Notes: generated by a model not told the origin, from the sequence alone. Positions 1-9,180 are shown, counted from the stretch's first letter. The stretch is DNA of 64,000 nucleotides from Streptomyces indicus (GCF_900100315.1 NZ_FNFF01000003.1:345813-409812); one strand, 5' to 3'. Numbers and translations: made by a program.

Positions 1-884
1 TGGGGTCGTGGGAGACCTGGTGGAGGGTGCGGACGGGCTGGTCGACGGCGAGGTCCACGGCGATGAAGTTGTCCTCGATCATGGAGAGGACGAGGGCCGT
101 GGTGCCGAGCTTGAGGTACGTCGAGATCTCGGAGAGGTTGGCGTCGCCGATGATGACGTGCAGCCGGCGGTACTTCTCGGCGTCGGAGTGCGGCTCGTCG
201 CGGGTGTTGATGATGGGCCGCTTGAGGGTGGTCTCGAGGCCGACCTCGACCTCGAAGTAGTCGGCGCGCTGGCTGATCTGGAAGCCGTGTTCGTGGCCGT
301 CCTGGCCGATGCCGACGCGTCCCGCGCCGGTGACGACCTGGCGGGAGACGAAGAAGGGCGTGAGGTGGCGCACGATGTCCGAGAAGGGGGTCTCCCGCTT
401 CATCAGGTAGTTCTCGTGCGTGCCGTAGGAGGCGCCTTTGTTGTCGGTGTTGTTCTTGTAGAGGTGGATGGGCTGGGCGCCGGGGAGGTTCGCGGCCCGT
501 TCGGCGGCCTCGGCCATGATGCGTTCGCCGGCCTTGTCCCAGAGGACGGCGTCGCGGGGGTTGGTGACTTCGGGCGAGCTGTATTCGGGGTGTGCGTGGT
601 CGACGTACAGGCGTGCGCCGTTGGTGAGAATGACGTTGGCGAGGCCGATGTCCTCGTCGGTCAGCTGGCTGGAGTCGGCGGCTTCCCGGGCGAGGTCGAA
701 GCCTCGCGCGTCGCGCAGCGGGTTCTCCTCCTCGAAGTCCCAGCGGGCGCGTCGCGCCCGGTGCATCGCCGCCGCGTAGGCGTTGACGATCTGGGACGAG
801 GTGAGCATGGCATTGGCGTTGGGGTGTCCGGGCACGGAGATCCCGTACTCGGTCTCGATGCCCATTACTCGCCGTACGGTCATG
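1..884 (-). CDS. dop: Depupylase/Pup deamidase Dop, 3' end outside window
   Basis: Reads leftward from an ATG at 884 and runs off the window at base 1, giving about 294 codons of N-terminal part. The protein opens [16 protein letters not shown], the conserved start of the Dop/PafA glutamine-synthetase-like family, with the catalytic-site glutamates of the IETEYG segment. It continues with the conserved [17 protein letters not shown] stretch. Dop deamidates the C-terminal Gln of Pup and removes Pup from substrates; the [16 protein letters not shown] segment favours Dop over the ligase PafA. A GGAGG-like ribosome site (reverse of cctcc, 891-895) precedes the start. It lies downstream of arc on the same strand, as in the actinobacterial proteasome locus. 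The remaining genes (pup, prcBA, pafA) would be beyond the left edge. Confidence 0.9.
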
Positions 885-1077
885 CGGCCCTCCTTGCCCG
901 GCGGCGCTCCCCTGTGGGAACGGCGCTCAAGTACCGCTTGTCTTCCGGTGCGTGTGCGGTGCCCGTCCCCGCACTGCGCGACCCGGCGGTACCGAAGAGC
1001 CTAGAACGGCTTTGCGCTGGTGGGGAGATCAATTGCGTCATTGCCTGTGCTGCGCTGGTGACTTGGTGTGGTCCGGA

Positions 1078-1120
1078 AAACAGTCGGCTGCGGGTACCCA
1101 GTTCTGGGCACCCGCAGCCG
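1078..1120 (-). terminator. Rho-independent terminator after arc
   Basis: Imperfect stem 1086-1101 / 1104-1119 (one mismatch) with a T-rich tail on the minus strand (complement of 1078-1083). It starts 11 nt past the arc stop. A T run also follows on the plus strand (1125-1131), so it may work in both directions. It separates arc from dop, implying that dop has its own promoter in 885-1077. Confidence 0.7.
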
Positions 1121-1129
1121 CCCTGTTTT

Positions 1130-2896
1130 TTACAGGTACTGACCGGTGTTGGCCACCGTGTCGATGGAACGGCCGGTGTCCGCGCCCTGCTTTCCGGTGA
1201 CGAGCGTACGGATGTAGACGATCCGCTCGCCCTTCTTGCCGGAGATGCGGGCCCAGTCGTCGGGGTTGGTGGTGTTGGGCAGGTCCTCGTTCTCCTTGAA
1301 CTCGTCCACGCAGGCCTGGAGGAGGTGGGAGACGCGGAGGCCCTTCTGGTTCTTGTCGAGGAAGTCCTTGATGGCCATCTTCTTGGCGCGGCCGACGATG
1401 TTCTCGATCATGGCGCCGGAGTTGAAGTCCTTGAAGTAGAGGACTTCCTTGTCGCCGTTGGCGTACGTGACTTCGAGGAAGCGGTTCTCCTCGGATTCGG
1501 CGTACATCTGCTCGACGGCGGTCTGGATCATGCCGTGGACCGTGGCGCCCTTGTCGCCGCCGTGCTCGCCGAGGTCGTCGGTGTGCAGCGGAAGGCGCTC
1601 GGTGAGGTACTTGCCGAAGATGTCCTTGGCGGCTTCGGCGTCGGGGCGCTCGATCTTGATCTTCACGTCGAGGCGGCCGGGGCGGAGGATGGCGGGGTCG
1701 ATCATGTCCTCGCGGTTGGAGGCGCCGATGACGACCACGTTCTCCAGGCCTTCCACACCGTCGATCTCGGCGAGGAGCTGCGGGACGATGGTGTTCTCCA
1801 CGTCCGAGCTGACGCCGGATCCGCGGGTCCTGAACAGCGATTCCATCTCGTCGAAGAAGACGATGACGGGGGTGCCCTCGCTGGCCTTCTCACGGGCACG
1901 CTGGAAGACGAGGCGGATCTGCCGCTCGGTCTCACCGACGTACTTGTTGAGGAGCTCGGGACCCTTGATGTTCAGGAAGAAGGACTTGCCCTGGGCCTGT
2001 CCGGTGACTTCGGCGACCTTCTTCGCAAGGGAGTTGGCGACTGCCTTGGCGATGAGGGTCTTTCCGCAGCCGGGCGGGCCGTAGAGCAGGACGCCCTTGG
2101 GCGGGCGCAGTTCGTGCTCGCGGAACAGGTCCGGGTAGAGGTACGGGAGCTCGACCGCGTCGCGGATCATCTCGATCTGGTTGCCCAGACCGCCGATCTG
2201 CTCGTAGCCGATGTCCGGGACCTCTTCGAGGACGAGTTCCTCGACCTCGCTCTTGGGCACGACTTCGTAGACGTAGCCGGAGCGGGGTTCCATGAGCAGG
2301 GCGTCGCCGGGGCGGATCACCACGTCGAGCAGGGGCTCGGCGAGGCGGACCACGCGCTCTTCGTCGGTGTGTCCGACGACCAGGGCGCGCTCGCCGTCCT
2401 CGAGGATCTCCTTGAGCGTGACGATGTCGCCTACGCGCTCGAACTCCATGGCCTCGACCACGTTGAGCGCTTCGTTGAGCATCAGCTCCTGGCCGCGCTG
2501 CAGATCGTCGAGATCCACACTCGGGCTCACGTTCACCCGCAGCTTGCGGCCGCCGGTGAAGATGTCCGCGGTGCCGTCCTCGTTGGCGCTGAGGAAGACA
2601 CCGAAGCCTGCCGGCGGCTGTGCGAGCCGGTCGACCTCCTCCTTGAGGGCCACGATCTGGTCGCGGGCCTCGCGGAGGGTGTTCGCGAGCCGTTCGTTCT
2701 GCGCGGAGACTCCGGCCAGGCTGGTCTGCAGCTCGACGATCCGCTCTTCGAGAATCCTCGTATGACGCGGAGAGTCGGCGAGCTTGCGGCGCAGGACGGC
2801 GATCTCCTGCTCGAGATAGGCAATCTGACCGGCAGGGTCATCGGACCCTCGAGCCGGGCGGATGCCGCGGTTCATGTCGTCGTCGTGGGCTGCCAC
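1130..2896 (-). CDS. arc: Proteasome-associated AAA+ ATPase ARC/Mpa
   Basis: Hexameric ATPase that recognises pupylated proteins, unfolds them and feeds them to the 20S proteasome. In 588 residues I see an N-terminal coiled coil (about 22-90, which binds Pup), tandem OB folds (about 95-225), an AAA+ module with Walker A GPPGCGKT (about 273-280) and Walker B FFDE (about 347-350), and the C-terminal tail GQYL, whose penultimate Tyr docks into the proteasome core. I place the start at the GTG at 2896 (protein VAAHDDD...), because GGAGG lies about 9 nt upstream. The in-frame GTG at 2905 would sit directly on that ribosome site. Divergent from the ferredoxin gene; dop follows. Confidence 0.95.
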   Translation of the reverse strand: MAAHDDDMNRGIRPARGSDDPAGQIAYLEQEIAVLRRKLADSPRHTRILEERIVELQTSLAGVSAQNERLANTLREARDQIVALKEEVDRLAQPPAGFGVFLSANEDGTADIFTGGRKLRVNVSPSVDLDDLQRGQELMLNEALNVVEAMEFERVGDIVTLKEILEDGERALVVGHTDEERVVRLAEPLLDVVIRPGDALLMEPRSGYVYEVVPKSEVEELVLEEVPDIGYEQIGGLGNQIEMIRDAVELPYLYPDLFREHELRPPKGVLLYGPPGCGKTLIAKAVANSLAKKVAEVTGQAQGKSFFLNIKGPELLNKYVGETERQIRLVFQRAREKASEGTPVIVFFDEMESLFRTRGSGVSSDVENTIVPQLLAEIDGVEGLENVVVIGASNREDMIDPAILRPGRLDVKIKIERPDAEAAKDIFGKYLTERLPLHTDDLGEHGGDKGATVHGMIQTAVEQMYAESEENRFLEVTYANGDKEVLYFKDFNSGAMIENIVGRAKKMAIKDFLDKNQKGLRVSHLLQACVDEFKENEDLPNTTNPDDWARISGKKGERIVYIRTLVTGKQGADTGRSIDTVANTGQYL

Positions 2897-2937
2897 GGTC
2901 CTCACCTCCTCCAGGGGGAGCTGGACGCTTCCTGACC

Positions 2938-2953
2938 CTACCTGGGCAGGTAG
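2938..2953. promoter_or_regulatory. Perfect inverted repeat in arc promoter region
   Basis: CTACCTG-GG-CAGGTAG, 7-bp perfect arms, 42-57 nt upstream of the arc GTG. Position and symmetry suit an operator or a short 5'-UTR hairpin. The binding protein is unknown. Confidence 0.4.
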
Positions 2954-3089
2954 TGATTGAAACCCCTAGATCACAAAGACGTCCGGGGTGTGTCTGATCT
3001 TCACTCTTGCGTTCTCCCTCGCGCCAGGTGAATACCCACGGAACAACATCGAAAAGCGAGCGGTTGTATCGTCGAAACGTTCAACACCC

Positions 3090-3106
3090 GTCAGGCCTGG
3101 CCTGAC
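3090..3106. promoter_or_regulatory. Perfect 17-bp inverted repeat upstream of ferredoxin
   Basis: GTCAGGCC-T-GGCCTGAC, 8-bp perfect arms around one base, ending 52 nt before the ferredoxin ATG. Likely an operator, by symmetry and position. No regulator gene is adjacent. Confidence 0.45.
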
Positions 3107-3158
3107 TTGCACTGTGTTGGGCGGCTCGACAGGAGCGGCGAAGGAAAGAGCAGGAGAC

Positions 3159-3470
3159 ATGACCGTGACGCACGAGGCCCCCTCCACCGACGGCGGAGAG
3201 GAGCTCGAGGTCTGGATCGACCAGGACCTCTGCACCGGCGACGGCATCTGCGCGCAGTATGCGCCCGAGGTCTTCGAACTCGACATCGACGGCCTCGCGT
3301 ATGTGAAGGACGGCGAGGACGAGCTCCTGCAGGAGCCCGGCGCCACCACGCGCGTGCCGCTTCCGCTCCTCCGCGATGTCGTCGACTCGGCCAAGGAGTG
3401 TCCGGGCGACTGCATCCATGTACGTCGCATTTCGGACAAGGTCGAGGTGTACGGACCGGACGCGGAGTAG
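3159..3470 (+). CDS. Small ferredoxin (3Fe-4S/4Fe-4S single-cluster type)
   Basis: 103-residue acidic protein with Cys25 and Cys31 in DLCTGDGIC and Cys81 and Cys85 in ECPGDC. This is the single-cluster layout of actinobacterial electron-transfer ferredoxins such as those serving P450s. Asp28 occupies the position of the usual second cysteine, so the cluster is 3Fe-4S or an Asp-ligated 4Fe-4S. The start at 3159 has a purine-rich AGGAG site at 3152-3156. An upstream-extended frame from 2988 has no ribosome site and is probably not translated. It is divergent from arc and conserved beside it in Streptomyces; the redox partner is not evident here. Confidence 0.85.
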   Translation: MTVTHEAPSTDGGEELEVWIDQDLCTGDGICAQYAPEVFELDIDGLAYVKDGEDELLQEPGATTRVPLPLLRDVVDSAKECPGDCIHVRRISDKVEVYGPDAE

Positions 3471-3496
3471 TCGCAAGGGTTCTGAGCGTGACGAAA

Positions 3497-3540
3497 GGGC
3501 CCGCATCCGCCGTGGTTCGGCGGATGCGGGCCCTTGTTTT
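3497..3540 (+). terminator. Strong rho-independent terminator after ferredoxin
   Basis: Perfect stem GGGCCCGCATCCGCC / GGCGGATGCGGGCCC (3497-3533) followed by TTGTTTT. It ends the ferredoxin transcript 27 nt past its stop. Confidence 0.9.
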
Positions 3541-3608
3541 CGGACGTTTTGCGGGGTGCTCGCGGTAGGTCCGGGTTTACCCCGGTTTCTGCCCTGTCCT
3601 GTACGAGG

Positions 3609-4172
3609 TCAGACGCCGACCGCGGCGCTCTGTTCGGAGCGTACGAAGGTGCTGTCCTGCCAGTGCCACTTGGCCTTCTCGGTCTCGTCCGGGCAGCAGC
3701 GCGGCACGGACGGTGACGAGTAGCCGAGCAGGGTGGCCGTCACGACGCCGTTGGTGACGGCGAAGTCGGTGACGCTGAGCCGGTCCTTCGGGTCGACCAG
3801 GGTGGCGACCACGCGGGGTTTGCCGGCGGCGGGCTGGGTGATCACGTAGACACCGCTCGGCGGGGTGCCGGAGCCGGCGGCGCAGCGGGCCACGGCGACG
3901 GTCTCGGGTCTGCCGTCCTTGTCGAGGTCGCCGGAGGCGTGCTGGAGGATCTGCGGGCCCTCGCCCGGGCAGTTCATCGGGATCCGGGCGGCGGCCGGGT
4001 CGGGGGCGGCCTGTGCGGTCACGGCCGGCGGTCCCGCCTGGGCGGCGGTGGCGTCGTCGGGCTGCACGAAGGCGGAGGCGGCGACGACGGCGGCGAGGGC
4101 CGCGGCGGTGGCGAGCCAGTGCATGGGGTTGCTACGGGTGTGGGCGAGCTCCGGAACGACGGAGTGCTGCAC
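3609..4172 (-). CDS. Hypothetical secreted protein with FG-GAP-like motif
   Basis: I set the start at the GTG at 4172 (VQHSVVPELA...), preceded by GGAG at 9 nt, rather than at the upstream 4226, which has no ribosome site. Product of 187 residues: a short basic N-terminus, a hydrophobic segment at about 17-36 (signal or anchor), then an Ala/Pro-rich linker and a globular part. The GDLDKDGRPE segment resembles the calcium-binding loop of FG-GAP/VCBS propeller repeats. A C-terminal CCPDE segment adds a Cys pair that could form disulphides outside the cell. No specific function is recognised. It is downstream of trmI but separated from it by a long hairpin. Confidence 0.7.
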   Translation of the reverse strand: MQHSVVPELAHTRSNPMHWLATAAALAAVVAASAFVQPDDATAAQAGPPAVTAQAAPDPAAARIPMNCPGEGPQILQHASGDLDKDGRPETVAVARCAAGSGTPPSGVYVITQPAAGKPRVVATLVDPKDRLSVTDFAVTNGVVTATLLGYSSPSVPRCCPDETEKAKWHWQDSTFVRSEQSAAVGV

Positions 4173-4329
4173 TAGGAGTGTCTCCTGTGAGGGCTGTGCC
4201 GGTGGGGGTGTCCGGCATGGTGTCACACCTCACAAGGGCGCGGAACGGCGGGGTGCGTGTCGGCGCGTAAAGGCTCGGTCAATGCCTCGCCCCGGTCGGC
4301 GCCGCAATCGGGCGGACGCCCAATACGAC

Positions 4330-4379
4330 GGCGCCGCCGCCGAGTTCCGGGTGTGTCCCGGGAACTCGGCGGCGGCGCC
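4330..4379 (-). terminator. Long stem-loop terminator after trmI
   Basis: Inverted repeat of about 22 bp (GGCGCCGCCGCCGAGTTCC... and its complement) with a short loop, 55 nt past the trmI stop. It has no T-run, as is common for Streptomyces terminators. Confidence 0.7.
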
Positions 4380-4433
4380 GGTGCGTTGAAGCCTCACGAA
4401 GGCTGACGAAGACTTGCGTCGACGTCGTACGGG

Positions 4434-5339
4434 TCAGCGGCCGCGGGAGCCGCCGTCGGCGTTGGGGCCGTCGTAGTCCTCGCCGTAGGCGCCCTTGGCG
4501 GGGCGGCGGCGGCGCATGGGCGGCTCGACGCCGTCCGCGAGGCGGCGGGCGGTGAGCAGGAAGCCGGTGTGGCCGATCATCCGGTGGTCGGGGCGGACCG
4601 CGAGGCCCTCCACGTGCCAGTTGCGGATCATCGTCTCCCAGGAGGTCGGCTCGTTGAAGCAGCCGATCTCGCGGATGGACTCGACGGTACGGGCCAGCTG
4701 CGTCGTGGTGGCCACGTAGCAGCACAGGATGCCGCCGGGGACGAGCGCCTTCTTGACGACGTCCAGGCACTCCCAGGGGGCGAGCATGTCCAGGATGACG
4801 CGGTCGACGTCGGTGTCGGACAGGTTGTCCTGGAGGTCGCCGACGGTGAGCTGCCAGGCGGGGTGCTCACCGCCGAAGTAGCGCTCCACGTTCGCCTTGG
4901 CGATCTCGGCGAAGTCCTCGCGGCGTTCGTAGCTGTGCAGCATGCCCTGGTCGCCGATGGCCCGCAGCAGGAAGCTGCTGAGCGAGCCCGATCCGACACC
5001 GGCCTCCACGACGCGTGCGCCGGGGAAGATGTCGGCGAAGGCGAGGATCTGGCCCGCGTCCTTCGGGTAGACCACGGCGGCGCCGCGGGGCATGGACAGG
5101 ACATAGTCGGGGAGCAGGGGGCGCAGCGCGAGGTAGGCCACGTTGCCCGTCGTGCGGACAACGCTGCCCTCGGGAGCGCCGATCAGCTCGTCGTGCGGGA
5201 AGGAACCCTTGTGGGTGTGGAAGTTCTTTCCCTCTTCGAGCGTGAACGTGTAGTGGCGGCCCTTGGGGTCGGTCAGCTGTACCTGGTCCCCGACCTTGAA
5301 GGGCCCGCGTCGGCGGGCGGCACCGGTCGGTTCGGACAT
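4434..5339 (-). CDS. trmI: tRNA (adenine-N1)-methyltransferase TrmI
   Basis: 301-residue class I methyltransferase that makes m1A58 in the tRNA T-loop using S-adenosylmethionine. N-terminal small beta domain (GPFKVGDQVQL, about 12-22), then a Rossmann fold with the SAM motif VVEAGVGSGSLS (about 109-120) and the catalytic-site segment DMLAPWE typical of TrmI. It ends in a basic, glycine-rich disordered tail (MRRRRPAKGAY...). The start at 5339 (MSEPTG) is the only reasonable one. A peptidase gene ends 93 nt upstream on the same strand. Conserved near the proteasome locus in actinobacteria. Confidence 0.93.
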   Translation of the reverse strand: MSEPTGAARRRGPFKVGDQVQLTDPKGRHYTFTLEEGKNFHTHKGSFPHDELIGAPEGSVVRTTGNVAYLALRPLLPDYVLSMPRGAAVVYPKDAGQILAFADIFPGARVVEAGVGSGSLSSFLLRAIGDQGMLHSYERREDFAEIAKANVERYFGGEHPAWQLTVGDLQDNLSDTDVDRVILDMLAPWECLDVVKKALVPGGILCCYVATTTQLARTVESIREIGCFNEPTSWETMIRNWHVEGLAVRPDHRMIGHTGFLLTARRLADGVEPPMRRRRPAKGAYGEDYDGPNADGGSRGR

Positions 5340-5431
5340 GTGAACAGCCTACCGGCCGTGGAGAGGGCCGCTCGCCACGCCCGCGGGCGCCCGGGCGGGG
5401 CCGGCCGGAGCGGTCGGGCGCCGGGTGGTGG

Positions 5432-7114
5432 TCAGCCGGAACGGTCCATGGCCTTCACGAAGGCCCGCTCCACGTCGGAGGTGGACAGGACGCCGTAGAT
5501 CTGTCCGGTGTCCTCGACGACGAGGTACTCGGTGGCCGGGGTGGCCCGCAGGGTGTCGAGCAATTCCTCGCCGGAGAGCTCGGCGGAGACCTTCATGCCC
5601 TCGGTGAGGTCCTGGGCGAGGCCGCTGACGGCGACCCAGGGGCGGCGGTGCTCGGGGACGCCGACGATCGCCGCCTCCCGTACGACCGCGATCGGGTCGC
5701 CCTGTCCGTCGACCACGACGAGGGCGCGGGCGCCCGCGTCGTTGGCGCGGCGCAGCGCCTCCGAGAGCGGGGTTGCGGACTCGACGGGGACGGCGCGGCG
5801 GGTGAGGGTGCGGGCCCGCAGTTCGGGCAGGCGCTCGCGCAGCCGGGCCATGCGCAGGCTGTTGCCGGCGCCGGTCCAGATGATCGCCGCCAGGATCGCG
5901 GCGAGCAGGGCGTCCATGACCGTGTCCACGCCGACGGCGTCCGTGGCGTCGGTGCCGAGCGCGCCGGACTGGGTGAGCAGCGGCAGACCGATCAGGACGG
6001 ACACGGCCAGCGCGCGGCCGACCCAGGCGGCGGCGACGGTGCCGCTCATCGGCTTGCCGGTGATCTTCCAGACGACGGCGCGCAGCATCCGGCCGCCGTC
6101 CAGCGGAAGGCCGGGGAGCAGGTTGAAGGCGGCGACGATCAGGTTGGAGATCATCAGGCCGGCGAGGAGGACGCCGGGGACGGTGCCGGGCTCGACGGCC
6201 TGCATGCCCGCGTAGAAGACGGCGGCGAGTACCAGCGAGAGCAGGGGGCCGACGAAGGCGAGCACGAACTCGCGGCCCGGGGTCTCGGACTCCTTCTCGA
6301 TCTCCGATACGCCGCCGAAGAACTGCAGCTGGATCTTGCGCACCGGGAGCTTGAAGCGGATCGCGGCCACGGTGTGGGCGAGCTCGTGGACGAGCACCGA
6401 GCCGTAGAAGGCGACGGCGAAGAAGAGGGACACCAGGTAGCGGGCGCCGCCGAGTTCGGGCAGGACGCGGTCGAGCTGGTTGCCGAACACCCAGGTGATC
6501 AGGGCGGCGACGAGGAACCAGCTCGGGGCCACATAGATGGGGACGCCGAAGATGCGGCCCATGAGAAAGCCGCCGCCGGGTGACTTGTTCTCCTGTGGCT
6601 TGTCGTGCGCCTTGCCGTCGTGGGCCAGGGAGCGGGAGGGCGTCGCGGGGGCGGTCGACCGGGTGGGGGTGGCGGGGCGGGGGTCGTCGGGGGTCGGTGC
6701 GCCCGGGGTCGGTTCGGCCTGTGTGGGTTCGGCGGGAGTGGGTTCGGCCGGGGTGGCGGGTGCCGGCTTCGCGTCGGCATCGGCTCCGGATCCGGTGTCG
6801 GTGCCGGAGTCCGTGCCGGGTCGTGAGCTCGGGGGCGCTGTCTTCCCGGCCGGTTCCGCGTCCTGGCGGGCGGCGGGTCCTTCGGCGCGTTCCGAAACAT
6901 CCGCTGCGGGCCGCGCGGCCCCTTCCCTTGCGGGCTGCTCGGCGCGGTCCTCCCGTACAGGCTGCTGCTCGGCGCGCTGCTCCCGTACCGGCTGCTCGGC
7001 GCGCTCCTTGTCCTCGGGGCTCGTGCGGGCCGGGGTCTCGTGGACGTCCGTCTCCCCGGGGCCGCTGTCACCGCCGCCGGTACGCGGCAGTCCGCTCGTG
7101 CCGCTCTCGTCCAC
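5432..7114 (-). CDS. Site-2-type (M50) membrane zinc protease with CBS domains
   Basis: 560 residues from the GTG at 7114 (VDESGTSG..., AAGGGG ribosome site). Order: a disordered Pro/Ala/Glu/Thr-rich N-terminal region to about residue 180 with AEPTP-like repeats; an M50 core with several membrane helices, zinc motif HELAH (about 243-247) and the second ligand segment PGLPLDGGRML; then two C-terminal CBS repeats (about 430-555). Such rhomboid-like zinc proteases cut within membranes, often releasing sigma factors; the CBS pair may sense a nucleotide. The substrate is unknown. It is divergent from the RecB-like nuclease. The long acidic N-terminus is unusual for the family core. Confidence 0.88.
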   Translation of the reverse strand: MDESGTSGLPRTGGGDSGPGETDVHETPARTSPEDKERAEQPVREQRAEQQPVREDRAEQPAREGAARPAADVSERAEGPAARQDAEPAGKTAPPSSRPGTDSGTDTGSGADADAKPAPATPAEPTPAEPTQAEPTPGAPTPDDPRPATPTRSTAPATPSRSLAHDGKAHDKPQENKSPGGGFLMGRIFGVPIYVAPSWFLVAALITWVFGNQLDRVLPELGGARYLVSLFFAVAFYGSVLVHELAHTVAAIRFKLPVRKIQLQFFGGVSEIEKESETPGREFVLAFVGPLLSLVLAAVFYAGMQAVEPGTVPGVLLAGLMISNLIVAAFNLLPGLPLDGGRMLRAVVWKITGKPMSGTVAAAWVGRALAVSVLIGLPLLTQSGALGTDATDAVGVDTVMDALLAAILAAIIWTGAGNSLRMARLRERLPELRARTLTRRAVPVESATPLSEALRRANDAGARALVVVDGQGDPIAVVREAAIVGVPEHRRPWVAVSGLAQDLTEGMKVSAELSGEELLDTLRATPATEYLVVEDTGQIYGVLSTSDVERAFVKAMDRSG

Positions 7115-7320
7115 TGTGCGCCCCTTCGGTCCCCGGCGTGCTCGTCCCACGTGCGTGCGGCGTGCCCTGTGCCGCCGTTCCGCGTGCGCTCCGCCGGCTC
7201 GACGACCGTGTGTCGACGGGGCGTTGCGCGTGCGTCACTCTCTCACGATCATGCGGTGCCGTACGGTCTGCCGTCGATGGTATGCGTCCGTTGTCAGTCG
7301 CGGGCCGTAGGGTCTTCTCC

Positions 7321-8283
7321 ATGGACAACAGCACCGAGGCCGGCGAGCCCGCAGCGACTGTCGCCGGTCCGGCCGGCGGGATGACGGCGGCTCCTCCCGC
7401 GTCCCTGTCGCCCTCGCGCGCGAGCGACTTCATGCAGTGCCCGCTGCTCTACCGCTTCCGGGTCATCGACAAGCTGCCCGAGAAGCCCAGCCCGGCGGCC
7501 ACCCGCGGCACCTTGGTGCACGCCGTCCTTGAGCGGCTGTTCGACGCCCCCGCGGCCGAGCGCACGGCGCCGCGCGCCAAGTCGCTGATCCCCGGGCAGT
7601 GGGACCGGCTCAAGGAGAGCAAGCCGGAGCTGGCCGAGCTGTTCCAGGACTCCGACGAGCAGAGCGCCGGTGAGCAGCTCGCCCGGTGGCTGACCGAGGC
7701 GGAGGCGCTCGTGGAGCGCTGGTTCACGCTGGAGGACCCGACCCGTCTGGAGCCGGCCGAGCGGGAGCTGTTCGTCGAGGCCAGCCTCGACTCGGGCCTG
7801 AAGCTGCGCGGCATCATCGACCGGGTGGACGTGGCGCCCACCGGCGAGGTGCGGATCGTCGACTACAAGACGGGCAAGGCACCGCGCGCGGAGTACGCGG
7901 ACGGTGCGCTGTTCCAGATGAAGTTCTACGCGCTCGTGGTGTGGCGGCTGAAAGGTGTGATCCCGCGCCGGCTGCAGCTGGTCTATCTGGGCAGCGGTGA
8001 CGTGCTGACGTACGACCCGGTGATGGCCGATCTGGAGCGGGTGGAGCGCAAGCTGCACGCGCTGTGGGAGGCGATCCGCGCGGCCACAGAGAGCGGCGAC
8101 TGGCGGCCGCGGCCCAGCAAGCTGTGCGGCTGGTGCGACCACCAGTCGGTCTGCCCGGAGTTCGGGGGCACTCCCCCGCCGTACCCGTTGCAGATCACGC
8201 GGCCGTCAGCGGCGGGCGAGGCGCCGGGCATCAGGCCGCCGCGTGCCGCGGGGGACGCTCAGGGCACAATGGGGCCGGTCTAG
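7321..8283 (+). CDS. RecB-family PD-(D/E)XK nuclease with Fe-S cysteines
   Basis: 320-residue stand-alone nuclease domain. The active-site signature is complete: HAVLE (His, motif I), GIIDRVD and VDYKTGK (motifs II/III, Asp and Lys), and the QMKFYAL helix. Cys40 (FMQCP) plus a C-terminal CGWCDHQSVC reproduce the one-plus-three cysteine arrangement that binds a 4Fe-4S cluster in AddB and Cas4. There is no helicase domain and no Cas neighbour, so this is the widespread actinobacterial single-domain exonuclease of uncertain role in DNA repair. The start ATG at 7321 is one of several possible. Divergent from the M50 protease gene; a response regulator follows 45 nt later. Confidence 0.9.
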   Translation: MDNSTEAGEPAATVAGPAGGMTAAPPASLSPSRASDFMQCPLLYRFRVIDKLPEKPSPAATRGTLVHAVLERLFDAPAAERTAPRAKSLIPGQWDRLKESKPELAELFQDSDEQSAGEQLARWLTEAEALVERWFTLEDPTRLEPAERELFVEASLDSGLKLRGIIDRVDVAPTGEVRIVDYKTGKAPRAEYADGALFQMKFYALVVWRLKGVIPRRLQLVYLGSGDVLTYDPVMADLERVERKLHALWEAIRAATESGDWRPRPSKLCGWCDHQSVCPEFGGTPPPYPLQITRPSAAGEAPGIRPPRAAGDAQGTMGPV

Positions 8284-8328
8284 TCCTTGCCGACAGGGCC
8301 GGACCGCGCCGAGCGAAGGAGACATGCC

Positions 8329-9000
8329 GTGACCATCCGCGTCCTGCTGGTCGACGACCAGCCGCTGCTGCGCACCGGGTTCCGGATGATCCTCGAGGCG
8401 GAGCAGGATCTCGCGGTCGTCGGCGAGGCCGGGGACGGTCTGCAGGCCCTCGACCAGGTGCGGGCGCTCCAGCCCGACGTGGTCCTCATGGACATCCGGA
8501 TGCCCCGCATGGACGGGGTCGAGGCGACGCGGCAGATCACCGGTCCCGAGCGGGACGGCCCGGCGAAGGTGCTCGTGCTGACCACGTTCGATCTCGACGA
8601 GTACGTGGTGGAGGCGCTCAAGGCGGGCGCCAGCGGCTTCCTGCTCAAGGACGCTCCCGCGCACGAGCTGGTCCAGGCGATCCGGGTGGTCGCGGCGGGC
8701 GAGGCGATGCTCGCGCCGAGCATCACGCGGCGCCTGCTCGACAAGTACGCCGGGCATCTGCCGTCCGGCGAGGAGCCGGTGCCGGACACGCTGAACACGC
8801 TGACCGAGCGCGAGGTCGAGGTGCTGAAGCTGGTGGCGCGCGGTCTGTCGAACGCCGAGATCGCCGCCGATCTGTTCGTCAGCGAGACCACCGTGAAGAC
8901 GCACGTCGGCCATGTGCTGACGAAGCTGGGCCTCAGGGACCGGGTGCAGGCCGCGGTGTACGCGTACGAGAGCGGTCTCGTCCGGCCGGGCGCCCAGTAG
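8329..9000 (+). CDS. NarL/FixJ-type response regulator (orphan)
   Basis: 223 residues from the GTG at 8329, with GAAGGAG 7 nt upstream; an overlapping ATG at 8324 leads straight to a stop. Receiver domain with acidic pair Asp9-Asp10, phospho-acceptor Asp55 (LMDIRMP), and Lys107 (LLKDAP). C-terminal LuxR-type HTH: LTEREVEVLKLVARGLSNAE then FVSETTVKTHV. No histidine kinase lies within this window, so either a distant kinase phosphorylates it or it works alone. It ends against the converging substrate-binding protein genes. Confidence 0.93.
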   Translation: MTIRVLLVDDQPLLRTGFRMILEAEQDLAVVGEAGDGLQALDQVRALQPDVVLMDIRMPRMDGVEATRQITGPERDGPAKVLVLTTFDLDEYVVEALKAGASGFLLKDAPAHELVQAIRVVAAGEAMLAPSITRRLLDKYAGHLPSGEEPVPDTLNTLTEREVEVLKLVARGLSNAEIAADLFVSETTVKTHVGHVLTKLGLRDRVQAAVYAYESGLVRPGAQ

Positions 9001-9044
9001 CGGCGCCCGCGGCGAGCGACGCCGACGGAGCAGCCCCGGCGTCG

Positions 9045-9133
9045 GCTCACGGGAAGCACCCGACGGCGGCACGCGCGAAGCAGCTCGGCGCCAGCTCACG
9101 GGAAGCACCCGACAGCGGCGCGCGCGAAGCAGC
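9045..9133. repeat. Two direct repeats of about 40 bp, 49-bp period
   Basis: GCTCACGGGAAGCACCCGAC and following bases occur at 9045-9084 and again at 9094-9133 with a few changes. A third decayed copy (GCACGCGAAGCA...) follows at about 9140. They lie in the non-coding tail between the response regulator and the terminator. Confidence 0.7.
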
Positions 9134-9180
9134 CTGGCAGCGCACGCGAAGCAACCCGGCCGCCGCCCCGCGGAAGCGAC

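Noticed and set aside
8..2935. Long plus-strand open frame over dop and arc
   Set aside because: It is antisense to two clearly recognised proteins. Its translation is low-complexity Val/Gly/Asp-rich, and no ribosome site is evident.
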